Shown: positions 53,478 through 62,164 of the stretch, piece by piece | Numbering within the stretch: position 1 is the stretch's first letter | How the letters are laid out: each line of letters opens with the position of its first letter | Source of the DNA: Halomonas cupida | GTDB taxonomy: Bacteria; Pseudomonadota; Gammaproteobacteria; Pseudomonadales; Halomonadaceae | NCBI RefSeq assembly: GCF_900142755.1 | Contig: NZ_FRCA01000006.1 | Location: forward strand, 1 to 64,000 | Length of the DNA stretch: 64,000 bases | Direction of reading: 5' to 3' | Position numbers and translations under genes: made by a program | Notes under the pieces: model-generated | What the model was told of the DNA's origin: nothing | Seen by the model: only the letters and a program-made list of their open reading frames with translations | Databases searched by the model: none

Positions 53478-54215
53478 CTAACCCGCAACCCGTCCGGCCA
53501 TGGCCTGACGCATAAAGCTCAATATCCACCGCGCCATGACATCATCGTCGATAGGTGCTGTAAGCGAGGTCAGGCCTTCGCGGACTCTGGCCTCGCCGAC
53601 CAGCTCACGGCGCAGTTCCATCAGGTCACGGGAATATTCAGGACGGAACTCCGGATGTCCCTGGACGCCAAGGAAGCACTCGCCCATCTGAAAGAGATAG
53701 TTGGGGCAGAACGGGCTCCCCCCCAGCACACGGCTATCGGGGGGCAACCTGATCACCTGATCCTGGTGGCTGACCAGTAGATCAAGACCGTTGCTGGCTG
53801 GTGTCATCCAATCGGTCTGTTCACTGACCTGATTGAACGAAACCCCCACACCCCAGCCCTTTGGGCTCTTGATCACCTCGCCCCCGAGGGCTCGGGCAAT
53901 AAGCTGATGACCGAAGCAGATACCGACCAGCGGCTTGCCGGCCTGCCACAGATCACACACGAAGTCCTCAAGCCGCGCAACCCAGGCATGGCCATCGTTG
54001 ACACCGAACTTCGAGCCGGTGGTCAGCCAGGCGTCCACGGCCTCGATATCATCGGGTATATCGCCATCCAGGCAGCGCCACACCCGCCATTGCAGTTCGA
54101 TGCCCTGCTCGGCTGCCGGTCGCTCCAGTAACTCGGCAAACATCTGCGGATAGTTGCCATGGCGCTCGCGCAGTTCCTCGGCAACATCATCACACTGCAG
54201 CAATCCAATTCGCAT
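53478..54215 (-). CDS. Class I glutamine amidotransferase-like hydrolase
   Basis: Protein of 245 residues with the class I GATase triad: nucleophile Cys in VGICFGHQLIARALGG, and His-Glu in LGVQGHPEFRPEYS. It resembles GMP-synthase-like stand-alone domains. It ends a run of GS-like, ALDH and ADH genes, where an amide hydrolase that frees glutamate from a gamma-glutamyl product would be needed, in the manner of PuuD. GGGAG precedes the ATG. That role is inferred from context. Confidence 0.82.
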   Translation of the reverse strand: MRIGLLQCDDVAEELRERHGNYPQMFAELLERPAAEQGIELQWRVWRCLDGDIPDDIEAVDAWLTTGSKFGVNDGHAWVARLEDFVCDLWQAGKPLVGICFGHQLIARALGGEVIKSPKGWGVGVSFNQVSEQTDWMTPASNGLDLLVSHQDQVIRLPPDSRVLGGSPFCPNYLFQMGECFLGVQGHPEFRPEYSRDLMELRRELVGEARVREGLTSLTAPIDDDVMARWILSFMRQAMAGRVAG

Positions 54216-54306
54216 GCCTGTCTCCCGGCCTCAATGGTCAGCACGTTCGCCGACGACCCACACCAATCACCCCTTGCACTTGCAACACGCCGTTATGGCA
54301 ATCTTC

Positions 54307-55485
54307 CTACAGCTTCCCGTCAAGCGCGGCGAGGAATATATCGCGATACCCTCTGGCATCGAAGGCCATCGGATTGGTGGCGGCGGAAGGATCCACCACG
54401 GCCATCTCGCCGACCTTCTCTGCCTGGCGATCATCAATGCCCAGCGCCCTCAGGTCGTGAGGAATCTGCAGGCGCTCACGCATGTCCAGCACCCAGTCAA
54501 TAACGGTCGCCGTGCCGGGCTGACACAGATCCAGGTAACGCGCCAGGCGTACCATTGGTTCGCCAATGGCGGTTTCGTTGGCCCTCAGCACATAGGGCAT
54601 CAAGATCGCATTGAGGGTGCCATGATGAGCGTCGAACAGAGCCCCCAGCGGGTGCGCCAGCGCATGCATTGCGCCCAGCCCGCGCTGGAAGGCAGTCGCT
54701 CCCATACTCGAGGCCACCAGCATGTTGAGCCGTGCCTCGAGGTCTTCGCCGTCGCGCCAGGCACGGGGCAGGTAATCACGCACCCGGCGCATTCCCTCGA
54801 CGGCGATGCCCTCGGCCATGGGGTGATAGGTCGGCGCACACCAGGCCTCGAGACAGTGGGACAGTGCATCCATACCGGTGGCGGCCGTTACTGCAGGCGG
54901 CAGCCCTGTGGTCAGGGCCGGATCCAGAATCACCCGAGCAGGCACCATCCGCGGATGGAAGATGATCCGCTTCACATGGACGCTGTCATCAGTGATCACC
55001 GAGGCTCGCCCCACCTCCGAGCCAGTCCCCGCCGTGGTGGGCACCGCCACCACCGGTACGATGGCCTCGGCATCGGCGTTCTTCCAGTTGTCACCAACAT
55101 CCTCGAGCGACCACAGCGACAGGCCTTCGCGCTGGTTGGCCATCAATGCAATCGCCTTGGCGGCATCCAGTCCCGAGCCACCACCGAAGGCGATCACCCC
55201 GTCATGGCCACCCTGGCGGAAGGCCTCCACGCCATCGATCACATTGGCCCCGGTAGGGTTGCCCTTGATATGGCTGAACACCGCCACATTCAAGCCCTGC
55301 TCACGGCACCGCTCAACCACATCACTGACCATCGGCAACGCCGCCAGGCCAGGGTCGGTCACCAGCAACGGTGATGCCATGCCCAGCTCACGGCACTGGC
55401 TGGCCAGCTCCGCTATACGACCGGTCCCACAGAGAATCGACGACGGATAGTTCCAACTGGTGGTGTAACAGGAGATATCACTCAT
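54307..55485 (-). CDS. Iron-containing alcohol dehydrogenase
   Basis: Protein of 392 residues, group III (Fe-dependent) family. The NAD-binding GGGSGLDAAKAIAL and AVPTTAGTGSEV motifs are present. The metal site is spread over ILDPALTTGLPP, TGMDALSHCLEAW and HALAHPLGALFDAHHGTLNAILMP (Asp and three His). ATG 55485 follows GAGGTGACC, 7 bp after the aldehyde dehydrogenase stop. In this cluster it would oxidise a terminal hydroxyl to an aldehyde for the next enzyme. Confidence 0.9.
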   Translation of the reverse strand: MSDISCYTTSWNYPSSILCGTGRIAELASQCRELGMASPLLVTDPGLAALPMVSDVVERCREQGLNVAVFSHIKGNPTGANVIDGVEAFRQGGHDGVIAFGGGSGLDAAKAIALMANQREGLSLWSLEDVGDNWKNADAEAIVPVVAVPTTAGTGSEVGRASVITDDSVHVKRIIFHPRMVPARVILDPALTTGLPPAVTAATGMDALSHCLEAWCAPTYHPMAEGIAVEGMRRVRDYLPRAWRDGEDLEARLNMLVASSMGATAFQRGLGAMHALAHPLGALFDAHHGTLNAILMPYVLRANETAIGEPMVRLARYLDLCQPGTATVIDWVLDMRERLQIPHDLRALGIDDRQAEKVGEMAVVDPSAATNPMAFDARGYRDIFLAALDGKL

Positions 55486-55492
55486 GGTCACC

Positions 55493-56878
55493 TCAGGCGT
55501 GTTTAAGATGGAAGGACTTGGGCCGAGTCAGGCTGTCGAAGCCGAGACGAGACAGTGAACAGCCGCGCCCCGACTGCTTGATACCCGTCCAGGCCAGCTC
55601 CGGATCCAGATAGTCGCAGCGGTTGGTAAAGACGGTACCGGCCTGAAGGCGCCGTGCCATCGCTTCTCCCGCCTTTAGGTCGCGGGTGAATACCGCCGCA
55701 GTCAGACCGAAGTGGCTGTCGTTCATCAATGCCAGCGCCTGTTCATCATCGACAACCGGCATGATCCCGACCACCGGCCCGAAACTTTCCTCATGCATGA
55801 CCCGCATGGAATGGTCGACACCGGTCAGCAACTGCGGTGCCAGGTAGGCACTGCCGGGCGCCGACAACGGATAATCACCAGGATCGATCCAGGCTCGCGC
55901 GCCAGCAGCCACGGCTTCCTCGACCTGCCCTCGCACGAAGTCTGCCGCTGCAGGTTTGACCACGGGACCCAGCGTGGTGATGGGGTCGGTCGGATTGCCC
56001 AGTTTGAGCTGCCCGAGCCAGGCCACGGCACGCTCGACGAAGGCGTCATGAATATCCTTGTGGACATAGATACGCTCGATACCACAGCAGCTCTGTCCGG
56101 AATTGAAGAAGGCGCCATCCATCACTCCGTCCACGGCGGCATCAAGATCGACGTCGGCGCGAATATAGGCCGGGTCCTTGCCGCCCAGTTCCAGGGCGGT
56201 GGCGATGAAGCGTCCGCGCGCATTGCGCTCGACCATCTCGCCGCCAGCCACCGAGCCGGTGAAGGACACATGATCGATACGTGGGTCCCGGATCAATGCT
56301 TCGGTGGCCTCGTGGCTCATGTGCAGATACTGGAAGACACCCTCGGGTAGTTCTGCCTCACGAAACGCGTCGGCGATGCGTTCGGCACACAGCGGTGTCT
56401 GTGCCGAGTGCTTGAGAATCACGGTATTACCGGCGAGGATCGCCGGAACCACCGCATTCACTGCGGTCATGAAAGGGAAGTTCCAGGGGGCCACGATCAG
56501 TGACACCCCCAACGGTTCACGGGTGATGTAGCGCGTGAAGCCGGGCTTGTCTGCCAGTTGGAGTGGTGCCAGAGCCTGATCCGCCAGCGCAATCATGGCT
56601 CGAGCACGTTCCTCGAAACCACCGATCTCTCCTCCTGCCTGCGCAATCGGCCGTCCCATCTGCCAGGTGAGTTCCTTGCTCAACTGGTCTCGGCGCGCCA
56701 CAAAGGCATCCACCATCGTCGAACAGTATCGACAGCGCTCGCCCACCGGCACTTGCTGCCAATCGCGCTGCGCTGCCACTGCCCTCCCCACCACCTTCTC
56801 GACTTCTGCGGCATCGGCCAGCTCGCGCTCGACATAGACCGAACCATCCACCGGAGAAATCGTCTGCTGAATTGCCAT
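55493..56878 (-). CDS. Aldehyde dehydrogenase
   Basis: Protein of 461 residues. Key motifs are LIVAPWNFPFMTAVNAVVPAILAGN, FTGSVAGGEMVE, catalytic Glu in ALELGGKDPAYI and catalytic Cys in FFNSGQSCCGIERIYV. ATG 56878 is chosen because GGGAG lies upstream and MAIQQTISPVDGSVY is a normal N-terminus; a longer frame is not supported. NAD(P)-dependent oxidation of an aldehyde to acid is expected. A 293-bp gap without visible gene separates it from the GS-like gene upstream, so it may have its own promoter. Confidence 0.9.
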   Translation of the reverse strand: MAIQQTISPVDGSVYVERELADAAEVEKVVGRAVAAQRDWQQVPVGERCRYCSTMVDAFVARRDQLSKELTWQMGRPIAQAGGEIGGFEERARAMIALADQALAPLQLADKPGFTRYITREPLGVSLIVAPWNFPFMTAVNAVVPAILAGNTVILKHSAQTPLCAERIADAFREAELPEGVFQYLHMSHEATEALIRDPRIDHVSFTGSVAGGEMVERNARGRFIATALELGGKDPAYIRADVDLDAAVDGVMDGAFFNSGQSCCGIERIYVHKDIHDAFVERAVAWLGQLKLGNPTDPITTLGPVVKPAAADFVRGQVEEAVAAGARAWIDPGDYPLSAPGSAYLAPQLLTGVDHSMRVMHEESFGPVVGIMPVVDDEQALALMNDSHFGLTAAVFTRDLKAGEAMARRLQAGTVFTNRCDYLDPELAWTGIKQSGRGCSLSRLGFDSLTRPKSFHLKHA

Positions 56879-57171
56879 TGCCTGTCTCCCGGGGGTACGT
56901 TGAATTTTCCTGACATTCTGGGAAAACTGCCAGGTTGTCATGCAGGAAATCGCAAAATGCATCCTTGTTTACCTGAGAGGAAGCGCTGAATAAATGTCGC
57001 GAGCGATGGAAGGCTGATTACCGCCGGAACGGAAAGGCCGGAGTTTACAGAGCGTAAATGAGGACCTTGAGTACCGCCGGTGGCCAGGATGGCTATGTTC
57101 GTTCCAGACGAACAATCGCATTTCCCACATCCATGTGGGCCATCGAGCACAGCAATTTATCCAGAGCTTTC

Positions 57172-58551
57172 CTAGATGATCTCGAAGTAGCGATCCAGCT
57201 CCCAGTCGGTGATATGTCGCCGGAACTGCCGTTCTTCCCACTCCCTGGTCGCGGCGTAATGCTCGACGAATTCATCGCCGAACAATTCCCGCGCGGGGCT
57301 GGATGCCTTGAGACGCTGGGCCGAATCCCAAAGGGTACGTGGTAGGGCCTGATGCACCGGATGCTCGATCTCGTAGGCATTGCCGGTCACGGCCTCATCC
57401 GGCTCCCAGCCCTGCTCGATCCCGTACAACCCGGCGCCAATGGCGGCGGCCAGCGCCAGATAGGGATTGGCATCGGCGCTACCGAGGCGATATTCGACCC
57501 GCTGGGAGTTGGCACTTCCGGGGATGACGCGCAGCGCTGTGGTACGGTTCTCGACTCCCCAGGTAGCATCTGTCGGCGCCCAGAAACCGGGTATCAGACG
57601 TGTATAGCTATTGATGGTCGGTGCGAATAGAGAAAGAAGCTCAGGCATCAGGCGTTGCTGGCCGGCCACGAACTGACGCTGAATATGGCTCATGCCATGC
57701 TCAGCCGAGCCATCGTAGAAGGCTGAGTCACCGCTACTACGATCACAAAGGGACAGATGAATATGGCCACTCTGACCGGGATAATCCGGTGACCATTTGG
57801 CCATGAAGGTCGCCATCAGCCCTCGGCGCTGTGCCCATACCTTGGTGAACGTCTTGAACAGTGCCGCCTTGTCGCCCGCGGCCAGCGCCTCATCGACACC
57901 GAGAGCCGCTTCCAGAACACCGGGGCCGGTTTCGGTATGCAGCCCCTCGATGGGAAAGTCCATTGATTGCGACAGCGCCAGCAGCTCGTGATAGAGCTCG
58001 GCATGGACCGAGCTCCTGAGCATCGAATAGCCCATCATGTCCGGGGTCAGTGGACGCAGATTGCGGAAGCCCTTCTCGCGCACCGACTCCGGCGTCTCCT
58101 GGAACATGAAGAACTCATACTCCAGCGCGCCCTTGACGCTGAACCCCATGGATTCGGCCCGGGATAACACTCGGCGCAACAGACCACGCGGGCAAATCCG
58201 CTCTGCACGATCAGTGAACTCCGCCAGAAACAACAGCATGTCACCTTCGATGCTCAGCTCACGACAGCTGTCTGGCAGAATGCGCATGCTGGCGTCAGGG
58301 TATCCGGTATGCCAGCCAGTAAAGCGGGTGTTGTCGTAGAGTTCATCCTTGCTGTCCCAACCCAACACCACATCGCAGAACGCGAAGCCGCCTTCCAGTG
58401 CCGAGAAGAACTTATCGCGCTGTATATACTTGCCGACCATGACGCCATCAAGATCGAACATGCCGACCTTGACGTGGCTCAGCCTCCGCTGCTCGACAAT
58501 ACACCTGGCGTCCTCGACAGTACGCACATCTCGTGGATTGAGTTGCGCCAT
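57172..58551 (-). CDS. Glutamine-synthetase family ligase (gamma-glutamyl-amine synthetase type)
   Basis: Protein of 459 residues. Glutamine-synthetase fold motifs are visible: GALEYEFFMF, GLHTETGPGVLEAAL (metal glutamates), GQSGHIHLSL, NSYTRLIPGFWAPTDATWGVENRTTALRV and VEYRLGSADANPYLALAAAI. It is PuuA/IpuC-like rather than the housekeeping GlnA, judging by the divergent N-terminus and lack of the adenylylation-loop tyrosine context. Such enzymes use ATP to join glutamate to an amine. GGAGGAG precedes the ATG. Neighbouring ADH, ALDH and GATase genes suggest an amino-alcohol substrate. Confidence 0.85.
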   Translation of the reverse strand: MAQLNPRDVRTVEDARCIVEQRRLSHVKVGMFDLDGVMVGKYIQRDKFFSALEGGFAFCDVVLGWDSKDELYDNTRFTGWHTGYPDASMRILPDSCRELSIEGDMLLFLAEFTDRAERICPRGLLRRVLSRAESMGFSVKGALEYEFFMFQETPESVREKGFRNLRPLTPDMMGYSMLRSSVHAELYHELLALSQSMDFPIEGLHTETGPGVLEAALGVDEALAAGDKAALFKTFTKVWAQRRGLMATFMAKWSPDYPGQSGHIHLSLCDRSSGDSAFYDGSAEHGMSHIQRQFVAGQQRLMPELLSLFAPTINSYTRLIPGFWAPTDATWGVENRTTALRVIPGSANSQRVEYRLGSADANPYLALAAAIGAGLYGIEQGWEPDEAVTGNAYEIEHPVHQALPRTLWDSAQRLKASSPARELFGDEFVEHYAATREWEERQFRRHITDWELDRYFEII

Positions 58552-58738
58552 ATCATTATCTCCTCCGCATCAACTCATGAATCCCACTCGCTCATGGATC
58601 CACCTATGGTCTTGAGTCTGGTCTTGTGTCTGTTCTTGAGTTCGGCTTCATCACGATAACGTTCACAGACGGCACCATCGTGCTTTTCAACAAGACGTGC
58701 GTTGCCCAAGCGTACCTTTCACCTGAACGTGCTTCTGA

Positions 58739-59797
58739 TCAGGAGTAGCGGTATGGAGGACCTGCATTCTGCATAGTGGCGCGGTAGTCCTTGAGGATCT
58801 GCACAACCCGTGCGTTGCGCTCACTCTGCTCAGCAATCTCGTCCCAGAACGATAACGCCTCGTCTTCTATGGTCTGCCACTCGGCTTCTGGAATCGATGT
58901 CAGTTCGAGCTTGCCACCTTTAGTGCGGTAATGCGCCTCACCCCACCAATACCAGTGCTGACGGTGGTAGTGAGAGCTGTCCATGCACATACGGAACAGC
59001 GTCTTGAGATGATCCGGCAACTCATTCCAGCGCTCGCTATTGGCGAAATAGGACCCCGCCCAGGCACCGGAGATATTATTGGTCAGGTAATAACTCGACA
59101 CATCTGCCCAGCCTACGGTATAGGCCTCAGTGATCCCCGCCCAAGCGATACCATCGAGCTCACGGGTCTGCATGGCGACTTCGATATCTTCCCAGGGCAA
59201 GGTGACGGGTACTACGCCGAAGCGGCTCAAGAAACGTCCAGCGGTGGGAAAGGTGAACACGCGCTTTCCCTTGAGGTCATCAATACTGCGAATCGGCTCT
59301 CGTGTAACGAAGTTGCAGGGGTCCCAGGACCCGGAGCCCAGCCAGGTGACACCCTCGATCTCACCATATGCCTCTTCCCAGATTTCCTTGAGACCGTAGT
59401 GGTTGAATAATGTCGGCACATCCAGGCTGTAACGCGATGCAAAGGGGAAATAGCCACCAAATACCGAGACATCCACCGGCGCATTGATCGAATCATCATC
59501 ACTCTGCACCGCGTCGATGGTGCCCCGCTGCATGGCCCGAAACAGCTCTCCGGTCGGAACCAACTGGTCGGAGAAGTACAGCTCGATCTCCATTTCGCCA
59601 TTGGCCGCCTTGTTGAAGGCATCAATCGACGGTTTGATGACATGTTCAGCCAGAGCCGGGCCAGCATACGTCTGGAGTCGCCAACGAATCGGCGTTTTCG
59701 ACTGGGCGTGAACATAAGGTGCCGAAATACTGGTCGCTCCTACCGTGGCTGCTGTTGCCAGCCCGGCTTTCTTGAGAAAATCGCGGCGATTGGTCAT
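58739..59797 (-). CDS. TRAP transporter substrate-binding protein (Tat-exported)
   Basis: Protein of 352 residues. ATG 59797 follows AGGAG and opens a twin-arginine signal peptide (MTNRRDFLKKAGLATAATVG). DctP-type features include WRLQTYAGPALAEHVIKPSIDAFNKAANG, YFSDQLVPTGELFRAMQRGTIDAVQ and LKGKRVFTFPTAGRFLSRFG. Aromatic and acidic residues are abundant in the ligand half (EAYTVGWADVSSYYL). It works with DctM and DctQ encoded upstream on the same strand. The substrate is unknown; the following GS-like gene suggests an amine-bearing compound, unusual for TRAP systems. Confidence 0.9.
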   Translation of the reverse strand: MTNRRDFLKKAGLATAATVGATSISAPYVHAQSKTPIRWRLQTYAGPALAEHVIKPSIDAFNKAANGEMEIELYFSDQLVPTGELFRAMQRGTIDAVQSDDDSINAPVDVSVFGGYFPFASRYSLDVPTLFNHYGLKEIWEEAYGEIEGVTWLGSGSWDPCNFVTREPIRSIDDLKGKRVFTFPTAGRFLSRFGVVPVTLPWEDIEVAMQTRELDGIAWAGITEAYTVGWADVSSYYLTNNISGAWAGSYFANSERWNELPDHLKTLFRMCMDSSHYHRQHWYWWGEAHYRTKGGKLELTSIPEAEWQTIEDEALSFWDEIAEQSERNARVVQILKDYRATMQNAGPPYRYS

Positions 59798-59939
59798 GAC
59801 AGTCTCCTTGCAGGTGCTTATGTTGTACGAGTTATCTGCATCAAGCATTCATGGTCGCCAGTAAGCCTTGCGGCCTCACTCAGCGATCCCCTTCACTGCA
59901 CGGACGCGCAGCTGTTGAGCCACGTTTCCTGCCCAGTAA

Positions 59940-61262
59940 TCAATAATCACGAACCAGCTCCGGTAGCCACAGCGCCAGTTGCGGGAAAGTGGTGATCAAT
60001 GCCAGTCCCAGCAGCATGATTCCGACGAACGGCCACACGCTGCGGTAGATGTCCGACAGACTGACCTCAGGCGGAGCCATGGCCCGCATCAGGAATAGGT
60101 TGTAACCGAAGGGTGGTGTCATATAGGCGATCTGCACGGTGATGGTATAAAGCACGCCGTACCAGATCGGGTCGAATCCCAGACTGATGACCAGTGGCAC
60201 ATAGAGAGGCGCCACAATCACCAGCATGGCGGTGTCGTCGAGAAACATGCCCAACAGGATGTAGGACAACTGCATCATCACCAGTATTTGCCATGGACTG
60301 AGACCCAGGCGGTCAAGAAACACCGATTCGATGGCACGTACGGCGCCAAGGCCATCAAATACGGCGCCAAAGCAAAGCGCCGCCAGAATGATCCACATGA
60401 ACATGCAGGTGATGCCCAATGACCTGCGCACCGTGGTCTCGATGACAGCCAGCGTCAGTCGACGCTTGACCGCTGCGGCAATAGTCGCCGCTGTTGCCCC
60501 TACGGCAGCACTCTCTACAAGACTGGTCACGCCCATGACGAATAGTCCGGTCATACAGAAGAAGATCGCAAGCGGCATGATGCCGGCACGCAACAGTGCC
60601 AGTTTCTCGCTCAACGACAGGTTGCGTTCTTCCTCAGGTAGCGCGGGCCCCAGACTCGGCTGAATACGGCAGCGAATAACGATATAAAGCACAAACATGC
60701 CAGCCAGAATCAGTCCTGGAATAGCACCGGCCAACCACAACTGGCTGACCGGCTGACGGGCGATCATTCCGTAGAGCACCAGCACCACACTGGGCGGCAC
60801 CAGAATGCCCAACGAGCTTCCCGCCTGTATGACACCGGTCACCATGACCTTGTCGTAGCCACGACGCAGTAACTCCGGGAGCGCAATGGTCGCACCGATA
60901 GCCATTCCCGCCACGCTTAGGCCATTCATCGCTGAAACCACCACCATCAGCCCGATGGTGCCCACAGCCAGCCCGCCAGGAAGATTGCCCATCCAGACGT
61001 GGAACATCTCGTACAGTTCGGAGGCAATGCCCGATTCGGACAACATGTAACCCATGAAAATGAACAACGGCAGAGTCAGCAGTGGGTACCAGTTCATCAA
61101 CTGGATACTGGCGCTGAATGGCATCTCCATACCGCCATTCCCCCACAGGGCGAGCGCCGCAGCGGCCCCGACAAAGCCGATCATGCCGAATACTCGTTGA
61201 CCGGTAAGCAGCAACACCATCATCGACGAGAACATGGTCAGCGCGATCATTTCGTAGCTCAT
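59940..61262 (-). CDS. TRAP transporter large permease, DctM family
   Basis: Protein of 440 residues with about 12 membrane helices: PLLTLPLFIFMGYMLSESGIA, GTIGLMVVVSAMNGLSVAGMAIGATIALPELLRRGYDK, SSLGILVPPSVVLVLYGMIA, and TVQIAYMTPPFGYNLFLMRA near the end. The last block is typical of the DctM subgroup paired with Tat-exported binding proteins. Its start overlaps the small-permease stop by 4 bp (ATGA). Confidence 0.9.
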   Translation of the reverse strand: MSYEMIALTMFSSMMVLLLTGQRVFGMIGFVGAAAALALWGNGGMEMPFSASIQLMNWYPLLTLPLFIFMGYMLSESGIASELYEMFHVWMGNLPGGLAVGTIGLMVVVSAMNGLSVAGMAIGATIALPELLRRGYDKVMVTGVIQAGSSLGILVPPSVVLVLYGMIARQPVSQLWLAGAIPGLILAGMFVLYIVIRCRIQPSLGPALPEEERNLSLSEKLALLRAGIMPLAIFFCMTGLFVMGVTSLVESAAVGATAATIAAAVKRRLTLAVIETTVRRSLGITCMFMWIILAALCFGAVFDGLGAVRAIESVFLDRLGLSPWQILVMMQLSYILLGMFLDDTAMLVIVAPLYVPLVISLGFDPIWYGVLYTITVQIAYMTPPFGYNLFLMRAMAPPEVSLSDIYRSVWPFVGIMLLGLALITTFPQLALWLPELVRDY

Positions 61263-61801
61263 GACGGCTGCTCCTCGTCGAGGCTTTCTTCATCGAGGGG
61301 CTCGCCACGGAGCCGGGCAATGTCCTTGAATAACGTTGAGATGCTCTGCAGCAACATCAGCAGCACGCCAAAGGTCATGATGATCTTGATTGGCGCCAGT
61401 GGCGGTGCCCAGGAGGAGTAGTTGGTTTCACCATATTTGAGGGCATAGCTGGTACTGGAGATACCGCCCGCCATCAGCACCACGAGGAAGAAGATCAACA
61501 ACAGGATGGTAAAGACATCCACCCAGGCCCGGGTGCGCACAGACCAGCGGGTGTAGAACAGGTCCATCCGCACGTGGTCATCCAACTGCATCGAGTAGGC
61601 GCCCCCGAGCAGGAAGTAGGCCACCATCAGAAACTGTGAGACCTCGACGCTCCAGATCAACGGCTGATCCAATACAGTACGTGACACCGATGAATACAGC
61701 AGCACGCCGATCATGATGAAGATCAGATACATGACAATGCGGCCGACGCGCCGATTGAATCGATCGACATAGCGCACATAGAGGCGTATCGCTACCGGCA
61801 T
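61259..61801 (-). CDS. TRAP transporter small permease, DctQ family
   Basis: Protein of about 180 residues with four helices: YVDRFNRRVGRIVMYLIFIMIGVLLYSSVSRTVLDQPLIWSVEVSQFLMVAYFLLGGAYSMQLDDHVRMD. I favour ATG 61801 (MPVAIRLYVRY), which follows GGGAG at good spacing; a TTG at 61849 is a weaker option. The Glu/Asp-rich tail ends in overlap with dctM. The 61802-62144 gap upstream contains structured repeat copy B. Confidence 0.85.
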   Translation of the reverse strand: MPVAIRLYVRYVDRFNRRVGRIVMYLIFIMIGVLLYSSVSRTVLDQPLIWSVEVSQFLMVAYFLLGGAYSMQLDDHVRMDLFYTRWSVRTRAWVDVFTILLLIFFLVVLMAGGISSTSYALKYGETNYSSWAPPLAPIKIIMTFGVLLMLLQSISTLFKDIARLRGEPLDEESLDEEQPS

Positions 61802-62004
61802 ACGCGGCTCTCCCGAAGACCTGGTGGATTTACCTGAGTCTTGGTTCAAGCATCACGAAACTGCCATTTACATCGATTTCAACGCGAGAGTTACTATCGA
61901 TAAATTCGATACTGCACCGAAATGGAACGGCTGCGAACGCCGTATGGCACCAGAGGTGATGTAATAACCCTTGCTACCCATCGCTCAGCGATAGCTGCGG
62001 CACT

Positions 62005-62164
62005 ATTAACATGGCAATCAAATCGCTCATCCTGATCGATTTGATTTTCGCCCGCACCACTCTGGCGCAGATGCGCGGATCTGCTGGTGGGGTGCGGTCT
62101 CGCGTCGGCCTGATGGCCGACGGCGGCACGTCCCTGTGCCGCCATCAACCCAACATGAAAGCAT
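62005..62164 (-). repeat. 160-bp structured intergenic repeat, copy B
   Basis: Homologous to copy A at 31741-31900 but on the minus strand. It lies between the LysR stop and the TRAP small-permease start, in the same orientation as the transporter, as copy A does before the BCCT gene. Predicted helices are CGTCGGCC/GGCCGACG (8 bp), CCGCACC/GGTGCGG with inner GCAGAT/ATCTGC, and CAAATC/GATTTG. The first ~20 bp overlap the last codons of the LysR gene. From here to 61802 I see only AT-rich leader. Confidence 0.75.
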
